The translations under genes were made by a program, and so were the position numbers. From assembly GCA_035048815.1 (NCBI GenBank), contig JAUCBN010000018.1:13668001-13732000 (forward strand): a stretch of 64,000 bases of DNA, given 5' to 3'. Below are positions 12,139 through 24,500 of the stretch, piece after piece (the stretch's first letter is position 1; each line of letters starts with the position of its first letter). The DNA comes from Abelmoschus esculentus. Lineage: Eukaryota; Streptophyta; Magnoliopsida; Malvales; Malvaceae. The notes under the pieces are model-generated. The model made no database searches and had not been told where the DNA came from. It saw only the letters and a program-made list of their open reading frames with translations.

Positions 12139-13218
12139 GTATAATCACTCATTTTTGTCGATTAATTAAATAAAAAGTAAAAAAATGAATTAAAATCAAA
12201 GAAAAATCACGTGGGGATTACCTATCCTACATCCATAGGGATTCCATTTCCTTTTTCCCCGAATGCCAATAAATAGGGAAAAGCAGGGGCTAATTTGAGA
12301 AGAGCCAATGAAGGCAGGTCAAATAAGGGAGTTCGTCTCCCGGCTAGCCAACGATTGGGGCAATGCCCTTGGTTCTACGCGGTTCGATCGAGTCTTATTT
12401 TGAATATAATCTAGTTTAATATTTTAGAGGGGTCATGGTAGATCTCGGTGATAATTAGTTGGGTTAACTTTTCGAATTCTTAGCTATATTTTCTCCTTTT
12501 TATTTATGTTGTACTTTACTTAATTAAAAATTATTATTAATTTGATTTTGTATTAGATTAATATTTTATGTTTTCTATTTATTTATATATGTTTAAATTT
12601 ATGTTTTTTTTATATTTTAGATTAATATTTATTTATGATTTAATTTATGTTTTAGATTATTATTTATGTATGTTTTAGATTAGTTCTAATTTATTTTAAT
12701 AGTTGTATATGTGTTTTTAATTATTTATCACATTGTATGTAATTAATTTAATTTCAACTAAAGATTTTATGACGGCTTTAATTTTTTTCAATATGGGCCC
12801 CTAAATTCGGTCTTAACGAGGCCAACTCCAATGTGATGGTGGTAGTTTGAACGCTTACATTCAGATTTATGTGCTCTAAAATAAATTCGCATATTCAATT
12901 AAAAATTAATTTGATAATACTTTAGCCTGAAAAAATTAATATTAACAAAGTTGTAATCAAATAAAATACCAATTTTTGGATGGTTATGGGGTGTTAATCA
13001 TTCTCCATCCATAATCAACTCCTAAATCCAAATTTCAAAAATCTCTGGTTTTACGGTGTCTGATCTACCTAAACAGTCGGTGACTACTTGAATTTTCAAA
13101 AGTCATTTGTAAAACGAAAACCCCTATTCGAAAGACATAATTTTCAAATCGAACACCAAATATGTTTTCCAAACCCGAAAAAGAGAATTTTAGCGACAAT
13201 AGTGAGTTTTTTATATCA
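12139..13218 (+). repeat. Left LTR of the Tat/Ogre-like element
   Basis: It begins TGTATAATCACTC and is taken to end at TATATCA (13218), eight bases before the primer-site motif. The first 700 bp match 27495-28262 throughout. A run of TTTATGTATGTTTTAGATTA-like words (12540-12720) is present in both copies. Confidence 0.5.
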
Positions 13219-13225
13219 CTATAGA

Positions 13226-13243
13226 TGGCGAATCCTTTGGGGA
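13226..13243 (+). other. Primer-binding-site-like motif of Tat/Ogre type
   Basis: TGGCGAATCCTTTGGGGA matches TGGCGACTCCGCTGGGGA, the site I associate with Tat/Ogre elements (tRNA-Arg), at 15 of 18 positions. Confidence 0.5.
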
Positions 13244-16200
13244 GAAATTTTATTTTTACTAAACAAATAAAGAGTGAAGCTTTTTAAGCGATTACCGTTC
13301 ACTAATATTTAAGTTTTTTGGCTTAAGTGAATATTGAATTAGTGTTCAATTGAATTTGCGTTTCCATTTTTTCGTATTTAAAATTCTGCATCTAAACTTA
13401 TCCTTTTAAGTGGGGGAAAAAGGCTAATGCTTTCGTGGAGATATAGTTCTCCCGTGTAGGCCCTAGGTGAAGTACCTCCGAGGCTCCACTACCTTATGCT
13501 TTCGTAAGGATATCATTTCTTCGTGTAGGCATAAGCGAACGTGTCCCCTTGAATTAAATCCGGTCAAGATAAACCTATAATGGATGATGATCGGGGGCCT
13601 TGCTACTCTTAGTAGATGATAGATCAGAATGTTCGGGTCTCTTTTTAGCACTAACACAGCATATAGAGAATCAGACTACCCACCTCATTAGAGTTATGTG
13701 GATAACCTAGGTAAATTAGACAGGATATCTAAGACTACCCTTCTCTATTTATTTTACGTAGATTTTTTGAAATTTATTTTTGTGCGGTACTAACCTGGTT
13801 TCTTTTTTTGTCTACCTTTTCGCATGCATCATCACATAATATATTACATTATGAGGTATTGATTCGAGTGTTTTATCCTTCAAAGAAAATATTCACCATG
13901 GAAAGGATGTATTTGAAAATCTCAACCATTAGTGTTAGACACCAATCAGAGACACCGATCAAAGGGTGACCAACAAGTTCAAAACAACGGTTTATCGAGA
14001 AAGCGAGTAACAATCAAGTTTACTCATCCAAGATTACTATAAAAGACCTTAGGAATTACAATAGTTTATAAGTTCAAAAAAACTGTTTATTTGACCATTG
14101 CATGAGTTGACAAAAGGTATAAAATCAGTATGACATTGTCCAAAGTTCTAGCATAATCAATTATAAGTTCCCAAGCTATATAGGAAAATCAATCAATATT
14201 TTAAACTAGTCAACGAGCCCAAGACGATCGTACACCAAGAGTAGGTAATAGCAATTCACTTTATCCGAATCTACAAGAAGATGACCATCAAGAATTCCCC
14301 AAACCGATACAAAAGATGTAAAAGAAAACCTCTAAGAGCCTAACAACAGAACGGTTTATCAGAGATATAAAACCGATACCATTTATCCATTTAGGGTTCA
14401 AGTTAGAGTCAGATACAAAATGCCGTTTTGGAAAGGTAGTTGACCAAATTTTCTAGCACGTTAACGGAGAAGTGGTTTCTAGACTTAAAAAAGAAGAACG
14501 AGAGCTCAGTACATTACCAGCCTATTTCACGAGTATCTACGTCAATATTTAGGATTATCGAGAATAGTTTAAATTATTGAGAGAAACATCAAGGGGAAGG
14601 AATGTCAACAACAACAACAACACTTTAAGGTTGTTCAGAAAATCTATGACACATACCAATGCCACACAAATTTTGAGGATTAAGTTTTAAAGGGGAGTCA
14701 AAAATATGATCAGGTCAACTAAGGATATCGAAGCCCATGATTTAACAGAGATTCCCAGATCAAGCAAACATCTTAGGGTCATAGAAAATAGGAATTAGGG
14801 CTAGTATCTATGTATAGTATTAGTTCCCCTAATATTGTAATGGACCCTCTAATTCCCATAAAATTAATCTAGTAGGGGTGATTACCAGCAGAGATCAATA
14901 CCTTTATCTACATACGTTTTGTATTATTTGCTTATGTATCTACATCACACATACATTATTCTATTCAAACATTATTTTAACTATATGCTCATTGTTTTTT
15001 TTTATTTTAAAAGTCATCATATTGCATCCTAATTTCACTCGATACCGAAGAAAGTAAATGAAAGACCGTATACTTGACCTAAAGAAGGGGCATAAATATT
15101 TGGATGCCCAACTCGAAGACGTCGCACAAAACATCAGTTCCCAGATTCCTATAACATAGACTGAGTTGTTCCTGATTCTCATCAAGATCTATTGAATCTT
15201 GTCTAATCTAAACTAAAAGATCCCCTTATCCAGCCAATTATGATGTCAATATCTTGTGGGACTACCACTTTGGAATCACAAGTCACACAATCGAGAATTA
15301 TGGAGACCTAAAGAAAAAGGTCCAAAGTTTAATCCAAGCTGATAGTTCGACTTTCAAAGTCTGATGATAGAGATGATTTTGTAAGAGGTTATGACTTCTC
15401 AATCCAGTATTTAAGCGGTGATTGCATGCATTCCCGTTTTCAAAAATAAAGTCAAATTTACTACTTTGAGCCAAGAAAATAGTAAGGATATTTTATAAAA
15501 AAAACTTATTTTAAAGTAATGTTTCTTTCACCCATCAAACGATTTTACATTCTTTAATTCTCTGATCATTTTATTCATTTTGAAGGGCGTACCCTTTTCT
15601 CTCCCATGTGCATATGATAAACATTTTTAAACATGCACATGTATATATCATTTATAAACCAAGTCATAAAATTTCAAATGCGACAATATTTTTGTTTCAA
15701 TTTCAAAGATCGACTATAAAGTTTTGTATATTCAAAGAAGATTGAGTGATGCATGTATATCACAAATAAACGTCTCTTTTAGTCTACCTGGGCCGACAGA
15801 AGAACAAAATAAGCGTATAGACAATGGGCAGTTCCCACTTTTAGGAGAATTCTTTCTAAAGCACTTATTATTCAAGATTTTTGAATAATAGGTCAACCTT
15901 AAATCTCTACTCTTGAAGACCTTATCAGGACATTCTCGAATAGGAAGACGAATAACATTCTATTATCTCACTTAAAGAACGAGGTGAGATCAAACTAAGG
16001 CAATTTGAAAATCAGAAGATTATCAGCAGGAAACAACAAAAGATAGGACTAAAAAAAGGAGAGAAAGAGTGAAAGAGAGAGAAAGAGAACCAAAATGGCA
16101 ATCTGAAGGCTGAAGCGAGCTCGAATCAAGTAAAGAGAGGATTTTTGCCAATTTCAATACCTGAAGATTATAGAAAGAAGATCGAATCCAAGCAATATCA

Positions 16201-16529
16201 AAAAATTGTTGAAAGTCGATTGAGTCCAAGTAATGGACAACCGGAAAAACTTTAATTTGGTGATACACCTGCGAACTTGAAAAAAAAGAAACAATGTTGT
16301 ATGCAGTTCATATTTATATCAGACAATCTAGAGTTAGAAACTCAGCCATAAGAAACGAGGCAATGATAAATAAAGAATTCTTATTCAAATACCCCATGAT
16401 CTTATAGATTTATACAGAAGCGAATATCGAAGCGCATCCGAGATATATCAACCTATAGATTGCCAATTCTAGAAAAGAGAATGAACTTTAGGGTGAAAAC
16501 CTAAAGCGGGAAGTTTACAGCGACTCAAA

Positions 16530-16530
<1 letters not shown>

Positions 16531-16564
<34 letters not shown>

Positions 16565-16565
16565 G
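16531..16565 (+). repeat. (GA)n microsatellite
   Basis: About 35 bases of GA dinucleotides with one interruption. Confidence 0.9.
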
Positions 16566-17572
16566 AAAAGAACATATGAGGAATATTGGGAGTATCTAGA
16601 TCATAAATACAAAAACACCTTTACATCGATCGTAGGTCCAGGTTACAAGGCTTTAAAGACCATTATGATCATTCAAGGACATCCAAGTTAAATGAGATGG
16701 TCTTCAGATCACACTCTGCTCAAAGGTTAACCTTGCTTCAAGGAACGTAAAACTTCGAAGTGCCTGATCGATACCTTAATGAAGGGAGTTGGGGATAGGA
16801 TGAGACAGTGAGAAAATGAGAGTCACATGTAAAAAAGGTAGCAATTAGGTAGGGTTTATTCCTTTCGAAAGCCCAATGGTCTAAAAGAGACTATGCATTC
16901 TTGTATATCACTGCAATAGTCGAGGATCTTCTAGATATACTCTTCATTAGAGTTGAGCCTTTCCAGTTTAGGGAAAATATGAAATTGCATTTGACATTTA
17001 CGAGGACAAACTTTTTCTCAAATTGTTTTGTAAAACATTCTAAAATCACATACATTTTTCAAAATTTTCTTGCATTTAAAATAAATGCAAATAAAATCTT
17101 TTTTCAAGAATTAAAAGATACTGAAAATCAACCTTCATTGAGGTAACTAGACGAGTACAAAGATGAAGTCAGAACACGAAGGCATCCGATCAACTTTCAT
17201 ACCAATCCAGACGATAATGCGAAGAATATGAACGGGGCACCATTATTCGTAAAATGATAAAATTATAGCTCAAATTAGAATTGACTAGAGATGTCATCAG
17301 AACCGATAGAGTTTGATTAACTGAATAAGGATCGGGGTATTACAATTTTTGAAACATAGTTAATAAACTTTCATGTATCATGGAATATGTATAGATAGTT
17401 GCATCTCTGCATACCCGACATATTTCATGAATACATGTATAGTGAAAGTGTTCATGAATCATCCTTGTTTTATAAATATTCTTACAAAATCAGATAAAAT
17501 GTTCAAAAAGATGACCTCGACAAAGACTCTGTGCACATTTGCATCAGACAATAAGACGTCATTTGAGTATCA

Positions 17573-17577
17573 CCTTC
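17573..17577 (+). other. Target-site duplication CCTTC, left
   Basis: Identical to 25844-25848 on the far side of the element. Confidence 0.9.
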
Positions 17578-18904
17578 TGATGAGTGCCTAAAAGGCAGTT
17601 ATTTACTACTCTTTCTATGGTACTTTATGCACCTATTATACACCCACTTGAATCAAAACATGTACTCTTTGCTCAAATAGTGGATATTCCGTTATCACCA
17701 CATACAAAGTTAATATTTATAGAGAATGCAGATATTATTACAATTTCTATACATGCAGAAATATCCAGATCCGAAGCGGCAGAGAAGCTGTATTGAGGCC
17801 GAGGCAAAAGACTGGCCGCGGCAGAATCCAGTGTGGCAGCACCAACAATGGAGGCGCATTGAAAGATAAAAATATAGAGAATATTCTGGAAAACACAGCG
17901 CATCAATTGGACCAGGCTAGCGTGATCAAAGCCCAATTCAAAGACCAAGAGGGAAACCCTTTCTAGAAGGCGACAAACTTGGAAATATCAGAATCCTTGA
18001 AGAAGACTTGTTCCCTACTCCAAGTTGAAGTCTATTTAGTAAAGGTTTTCCCTAGGTTTAGACTATAAATAACCTAGTCGGCCACATTGTTTAGGGAGAG
18101 CCGATTTGTAGAGAAAACCCTCCCTCCCTAAGAATTGTACTTACACGATAACATGTTCTAAACTTCTTAGGGATAAGTGAAGGTTTTTGATATTAGTGAG
18201 AGGAGATTGATTCTTGTATTCTTGTTCTTATGCAATAAAATCAGAGTTTGCTTATCCTATTGCCATTCCTTGTTCTTGTATCCAAGCCCGAGAGGGAAGT
18301 TTGCAAGTAATCTATTTATCTAGCATCGAAAGGTGTAGATTCACGAAAGGGATAAGTACGGTGTCGACGACACTAACTCGGCCTGTACTCTTGTGGAGGC
18401 ACTAGGAGATGGGTTAAGAGTTTCAGCAGCTAAAAGAAGTGTTGGATTGGTTGGTGGTTATCTTTGGCTCAGAGATGAGCGAAGTCACTTACGGACGGAC
18501 ACTTTACTGAACTTTGATACTTCTTCCCACGAGCAAGAGATTGCCCGGCAGAGGAGCACCAGCATTGCCGAGATAGTATCTGCAGTACTATCGAAACAGT
18601 ATTGTGTGATTGCACTGGACAAGAAGAAGATCAATTGAATCCACTAATTGACACAACTTGATCCTACCCACTTTCTCTATAATCGTTTTCAACTCTTTAT
18701 TTTATGTTTTGTTATTTAATTATTTAGTTAGATAAAACAAACCACTTTATTTGTGTTTTTATTTTATTCTTAGGAGCAAGGGGACGAAGGAAGACATATT
18801 AAGTATATCAATCCTTGTGGAGACGATACACGATATACTTATCATTTTATTACTTGATGACGTGTACACTTGCATTCAAAATATAGCTTATACCACGCCT
18901 ATCA
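17578..18904 (+). repeat. 5' LTR of the pol-less Athila element
   Basis: TGATGAGTGC start and CCTATCA end, 1,327 bp. Compared with the 3' LTR it has an extra segment of about 25 bp near 17783-17807 and lacks about 43 bp found in the 3' copy near 25363-25410. The LTR contains several CTGCCGAGGCAG-like words. The short open frames in it have counterparts in the other LTR but no recognisable protein. Confidence 0.9.
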
Positions 18905-18910
18905 AGTTTT

Positions 18911-18928
18911 TAGCGTCGTTGTCAGGGA
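18911..18928 (+). other. Decayed primer-binding site, tRNA-Asp type
   Basis: TAGCGTCGTTGTCAGGGA differs from TGGCGCCGTTGCCGGGGA at four positions, all C-to-T or G-to-A. Confidence 0.8.
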
Positions 18929-19043
18929 TTGACAACTAAAATTTGTTTTTCTTTAATTTTCTTGCTCTTTAATTATTAGTTATCTAACTTTAGTTTTAAT
19001 TATTTATTTTATATTTTTTTACTAACTTTAGTTTATTTGGTGT

Positions 19044-20767
19044 ATGACCAGGGTAAATCCGAGTTGACCATTGTACGAGTTGGATCCTGAGATCGAACGT
19101 ACAAGACATAATATAAGACGGAATCTATTCCAAACTATGGACAATCCACCTAGAGGACCTGTTGATCATAATGTACTGCCACCAGCAATGCAACAGCAGC
19201 CAATGCTGCATCCATTGCCGAGGTAGCCTACTGTCAGAGATTATTTGGTAGAGGATCTAAACGGACTTAACCCTGGCATAGTTACCCCAAAGATTGAAGC
19301 AACTCACTTTGAGTTTAAACTAGTAATGTTCAACATGTTGAACACAATTGGATAGTTTGGTAGGTCTGCTATTGAAGATGCAAGGCAACATCTTAAATCC
19401 TTCATGGAAGTGTGCAACTCTTTTAAGATTCAAGGAGTCCATGAAGATATTTTGCTCTTAAAATTGTTCCCCTATTCACTGAGGGATAGGGAGAAGACTT
19501 GGTTGAATGAAATCCCAGCAGGATCAATCGGATCCTGGGAAAAAGTTTGCCGAGAATTCATTACGAGGTTTAATCCGACAAATCTTTATGACAACATTCG
19601 TAATGAAATTACATCATTCCGGCAAGATGAAGATGAACCAATGTACGAGGCATGGGAACGTTACAGAGAACTATTAAACAAATGCCCCTTACATGGTTTT
19701 CCCTTGTAGACACAAGTTTCCATGTTCTATAATGCTACCAATGCTTCTGTAAATGAGACACTTTTAGATAGAGTACCCGCGGAAGCCATTGAAATTCTGA
19801 ACAAACTTGCAAGGAACGATTTCCAATTTCCCATATCGAGGCGAGGAGGAATGAGACGTCATGCCACAGCTCATGAATTAAACACATCAAGTTCGGTGGC
19901 AGCACAATTGACTTCTCTAACCAAGATAGTTCAGAATATGCAAAACCAAAGGAATGTACATGAGGTTAAGGTAGTTAACTCATTAGATTATATGCCAGAT
20001 GAGGAGACCGGCCTATATGTTGGAAATTTTAACAGAAACAATCCAATGATGTCCAACAATTATAACCCATCTTAGAAAAGGCATCCGAAATTCTCTTGGA
20101 GTAACCCTAACAATGCCTTGAATCCAACTAGCCAAGCCCCTGGATTTCAGCATCAGAACCAGAACCTGCCGCAGTAGAACACTCAGTAGCCCATGCCGTA
20201 GCAGCAGGTACAACAACAACAGTCTCTGAATGCATTGGTCGATTCTTTCACAGCTTTCATGTCAAAGACTAATGCCTACTAATGGAGAATAGCCGCCTCA
20301 TGAAGCGTACTGATGACTTCATGAACAAAACTGAGATGAGACTGTAGAACCAGGAGGCTGCAATAAAATCCTTAGAAACCCAGGTTGGTTAAATCGCCCA
20401 ACGAAAAAACACTCGACCACCTAGAGGTTTACCTAGCAATACTAAAGTTGCTAAAGTGTTAGGCCACGAGCAATGTAAGGTAATCACAACCAGAAGTGGC
20501 CTACAGCTGAAAAATAATGAGGGGATCTCAACTGAAAGAGTCCAACCAGAACAACAACTACATGAGGGCTCAGAGGCTGAGCAAGACCCTGCTGAAAGCT
20601 CTGCCACGGCAATAGAACCAGCAGTATCAGAACCTGCTGCCGAGACAGCTGCAGAAAAATTTATCCCAGGTATAAAACTCAACATCCAAGGAAACCTGGA
20701 GGATATCAGACCACCACCTCCTTTTCCAAAGAGGTTAAAGAATCAAAAACAGGACCACCAATTTTAA
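19044..20767 (+). pseudogene. Athila-type gag (broken)
   Basis: The frame starts MTRVNP at 19044 and keeps one phase to 20075, with stops at 19065-19067, near 19226 and 19352, and at 19707-19709 and 20073-20075. The gag core (LLKLFPYSLRDREKTWLNEI, then IGSWEKVCREFITRF) is at about 19455-19580, followed by MYEAWERYRELLNKCPLHGF at 19641. After a phase change the C-terminal part (20456-20767) contains GHEQCKVITTRSG, then an Ala/Glu-rich region. Several stops replace Gln or Trp codons, as C-to-T or G-to-A changes would do. Close in sequence to the gag at 1-1457. Confidence 0.85.
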
Positions 20768-21580
20768 AAGTTCCTAGATATCCTGAAGCAGGTCCATATC
20801 AACTTGCCCCTAGTTGAGGCGAATGAACAAATGCCCAACTATGTCAAGTTTTTAAAGGACAAAGTATCCAAACAACGAAGGCTAGGAGAATTTGAAACAG
20901 TGGCCACCACCGAAGGTTGAATGGCCATGCTGCACAATCACATTTCGCCCAAACTAAAAGATCCTAGATGCTTCACAATTCCCTGTGCAATTGGAGATGG
21001 TTATAAAGGAAAGACCCTATGCAACTTGTGAGCAAGCATCAACTTAATGCCCAAATCAGTTTTTCAAGAACTCAGAATTGGACGGGCGAAACCAACAACA
21101 GTACTACTCCAACTTGCGGATCGGTCTTATGTGCATCTTGAAGGCAAAATCGAGGACATTCTGGTAAAAGTTGACAAGTTCATCTTCCCTGTCGACTTTC
21201 TTGTCCTTGACTGTGAAGCTGACGACAATGCACCGATCATATTGGGTCGACCTTTCCTTGCTACTGGATGCACTATCATTGATGTGGAAAATGGCAAGCT
21301 CACAATGCCGATAAATGATCAACAAATCAAGTTGAACGCCTTCCACAATTTGCCAAATTCAAATGCTCCAACAGAATGTAAGGCTCTCCATACATCAAAT
21401 AAGGGTACTAAAATATCCTGCCTGGGTAGAACGCTTGGCAGACTATTCGATAAAAGAATAAAACCCAAAGGAGAAGCCGAATGCACCGAAGGGACTGGCC
21501 AACTCATACAGACAGATACGAGCCAAAAAGAGATAACGAAAGTGGGAGATGCATTCACATGCACTCCACAAGTAACCTAA
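20768..21580 (+). pseudogene. Athila-type aspartic protease (catalytic Asp lost)
   Basis: Same phase as the gag tail. It keeps FTIPCAIGDGYKGKTL, INLMPKSVFQEL and APIILGRPFLATGC, all diagnostic of this protease family. The active-site loop, D-L-G in the relative at 2968, here reads N-L-stop (near 21025-21036), so both the catalytic Asp and the Gly are gone. The last part, 21340-21580, has no counterpart I recognise and ends in a stop at 21578-21580; in autonomous relatives the linker to reverse transcriptase would follow here. Confidence 0.8.
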
Positions 21581-22078
21581 TCTCTTCCCTTCACTTTTAA
21601 TTATTATATTAGGATTAGTATATATAGTTTTCAGCATTCTTGATTTTTAAGTATTTTTTTATTTTCAGTATTTTGTTACTATGCTTTATTTTCAGTATTT
21701 TATATTTTGTGTTTTTAATTTTTTTAATAAAGTTATAAATGCAGGAAAATATTGTCACAGTAGGAAGTCTGCTGCCGCGACAACATTGTGTCAAAACCGT
21801 AAAATTACCAATGGGCAGAAATAGTGTAACGGCTATCTGCCGAGAAATCCGCCGTGGTAGTAATTGTGCAGCAAGGCAGTAAATGCCTAACGGCTAGAAT
21901 TTTTAACAGTCATAATTTTACAACCTATATAAGACAATTCACGGCTTTGCAATATTTACCTTTGTATTCTTGTTATCTTTACTTGCTTTCACAATCTTAC
22001 TCTCACTACTTCATGAAATTTTCAGAACAATCCTTATTTACTCCAGAAATTTTCAAACCACCTTACAGGAACAGTTCA
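21581..22078 (+). other. Untranslated spacer where pol would be expected
   Basis: AT-rich with TTTTCAGTATTTT repeats (about 21640-21710), then LTR-like words such as CTGCCGCGACAA. No RT, RNase H or integrase motif in any frame. Confidence 0.7.
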
Positions 22079-23002
22079 ATGGCTTCTTACACAAGATTTG
22101 CCCCAGCCGCTGTTGCTGAAAGATTCAATCGATCATTCGTTGCTCGACAACTATGGGAAGAGTAGGGATTTCAACAGAACAATGAAATGTACTTCGGCAT
22201 TGAACCATACTTATTCGACAAGATTCAGCACCAGGATTGGGAGGCTTTCTATCTACAACCTCAAGCAGCAAATGTCACAATTGTACGAGAATTCTACGCA
22301 CATAGGCCGAGCAAGGACACCCTCTTTGTCTACTGCCGAGGCAAGCCTGTACAACTTGATGTCAAAGTCATCAATGACTTTTATAGTCTCACACCCACAC
22401 GAGATGGTCATGCCGACTATGTGGACACTATCACCACTTAAGACTACGAGGAAATTAAGGATGAGCTTTGTTACAGCAACACTTCATGGGAAACCGGTTC
22501 CCATAAGGGTTCAGTAACACGTCAAAGTCTAATACCTTAGGCCAAGATGTGGTGTACATTTATCAAAAGACGACTTATCCTAACTTCCCACAACAGCATA
22601 ATGGATCGCAAAAGACTGGCGCTGATCCAGTCCATCATCAAAAAGAGAAGCATCAACGTTGGAGAGATCAACCTTCACGAAATCCATGAATGCAGTAAGA
22701 AGGAACACGGACCATTGTACTTCCCATGTTTAATCTCTGCCTTGTGCATTAATGCAAGATTTCCAGTCGAAGAGACGGATGAATACACGCCAACGAGGCA
22801 AGGATGGACAAGAGAATTTTGCCACCGAGTTATACAGATAACACATGTAGAGCCTGTCCAGGTAACACTGCAGCAGTTCACTGCCAACTTCATCGCCGAA
22901 GGGCAGTATTCAACAGAAGCACCAGCCTCTGCCGAGTCAACTGCCGGAGCAGACCCATACCAAGAGATTTTACAAAGGATGGCAGCCATGGACCTTCGCT
23001 AA
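22079..23002 (+). pseudogene. Third ORF (plant transposon protein family), nonsense-broken
   Basis: It starts MASYTRFAP at 22079 and stays in one phase to 23002, with in-frame stops at 22163-22165, 22439-22441, near 22538 and at 23000-23002. It contains VREFYAHRPSKD, a CRGKPVQLDVKVINDFY segment and GEINLHEIHECSKKEHGPLY, the same order as in the third ORF at 7178. The frame continues past 23002 with a Pro/Gln-rich, probably disordered tail to about 23590. I do not know its function; its retention in an element that lost pol is notable. Confidence 0.6.
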
Positions 23003-23668
23003 CAGCGTTACATGAAGTACCAACGCGACTTCAACACGTCTCTAGCCAACATGATGATAAAGAGCTTTCCACATCAAGAGGCACAATTTCCTGAATTCCC
23101 AGCCAATAAGTTCGTCACTGCCGCACCTTATACCGATACAACACCTACCCTAGGATCGCAACCATCTTTCTAGCCACGGCCGCACCAACAGTTTTATGCT
23201 ACCGGACCTTCCAGGCCAACAAGGTCTGTCGGAGTATCATCTACCAGCCAAAGGTCGTCCAAGAGGCGGGATGTCTTTAACTCTCCCCAAAGAGAACCGA
23301 TTCCTATACCCAGTCTTAGTAGGGATACGCTATCTCGCGAGATTGATGAATATCACAGCTCATCCCATGAATCAGCAATACCCACTGCCACGGTAGGAGG
23401 TGAAACAAAAATCATGGACAAGGACAATATGAACGAAGAAGGGGATGAGGTTACAGCACCAGCGCAACGCACGCCGCCCAATAGAGTGTAGCTGCATCGG
23501 CAGGCCAAATAACAACAATCACCAGGACAAGGATCCAGGAGAAAGGCACCAACAGCAAGGCCGAGAAGAATGCTCCGTTAAAGCAGCTCTTCTAAATCAC
23601 AATCAAAATCTATTTAATCCCTGTAGCTTTATTACTCTTGTTTTCTTTTGTTGTTTGCTTTATATTTT

Positions 23669-23705
23669 GAGTATTGGGGACAATACTCGGTTGAGTTTGG
23701 GGGAG
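23669..23705 (+). promoter_or_regulatory. Internal hairpin plus polypurine-tract-like motif
   Basis: GAGTATTG-GGGA-CAATACTC (23669-23688) is a perfect 8-bp stem with a GGGA loop, followed by GAGTTTGGGGGAG (23693-23705). Same arrangement as at 8686 in the other Athila element, with a different stem sequence. Confidence 0.65.
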
Positions 23706-23759
23706 ATTGAAGATGCAGAAGCACTGCCGAAGCTATCCAATGCTGCGGCATTACCATAA

Positions 23760-24460
23760 AAGGGAGTAAATTTTTACTGAATTTTTTTCTCTTTTCTTGA
23801 ATTTATATTTGTAATCTTGTACTGCCCTATGTCAGCTTTGCTGTAGTTTACTCCTTTAAGGCTATAGAAATTTTTCTCCTTACCATGGCCTAGTACTGTT
23901 TTGAAGGGATAACCATAGGATACTCATGGAATAAAACTTAGAAGCTTGCTTTAGGGTTAGACAGAAAATAAACACTTTTTGGACTTGTTTGATTTAGGAG
24001 TTCTTTTAATAAACTTGAGTGATAAAGACTTAGAACTTGTTGAAAAAAACTAGAGGTGCCTATCACCGGCTCTAGTTTTGCTCTCCTTCATGCTAGAGGT
24101 GCCCGAAATTGGCTCTAGTATGCTAAATAGGTGCTAAATAAGAAAAAGAATAAATAAGAAAAAGAAAGAAATAGAAAACACATATCTTGAGGTACCCGAA
24201 ATTGGCTCAAGACTTGTTGTTTTAAGGAGAAAACTAAGCCAAGATTCTACTTGTCTTGAACTTAGAGTTTATCTAAGAAAGCCTTGAATCAGCCTTGTCC
24301 ATTAAACGCACACACTCACCTAGCCCTATAGCTTGTTTCTGAGTAGAAGTCCTTGGGTAAACTAGTGGCTAAAACGGAGAGATAGACATGACCATGGTGC
24401 GGAGAATAGATGGAAAAGTAAGACCAAATGGGAGTAAGGCTTAGCAATTTGATATTTGGC
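23760..24460 (+). other. Non-coding 3' region of the pol-less element
   Basis: No coding potential. It contains a threefold CxAGAGGTGCC(C)GAAATTGGCTCxAG-like repeat with a poly(A/G) spacer between about 24050 and 24210. Confidence 0.5.
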
Positions 24461-24500
24461 ATTGCTTGAGGACAAGCAATAGTTCGAGTTTAGGGGTATT
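24461..24500 (+). promoter_or_regulatory. Terminal hairpin and polypurine tract
   Basis: ATTGCTTG-AGGA-CAAGCAAT (24461-24480) is a perfect 8-bp stem; GAGTTTAGGGGTATT (24486-24500) abuts the 3' LTR. The tract has an A where others have G. Confidence 0.75.

Larger units (their letters stand above)
13244..17577 (+). other. Non-coding interior of the Tat/Ogre-like element, left part
   Basis: No convincing protein-coding frame on either strand. It holds two similar blocks near 13426-13530 (GCTTTCGTxxxGATAT...CGTGTAGGC), a CAA microsatellite near 14610 and a (GA)n run at 16531-16565. It is interrupted at 17577 by the nested element and resumes at 25849. Confidence 0.5.

Noticed and set aside
17584..17796. 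ORF shared with 24507-24737
   Set aside because: The similarity is because both are the start of the same LTR; the two end differently and differences do not favour silent sites.
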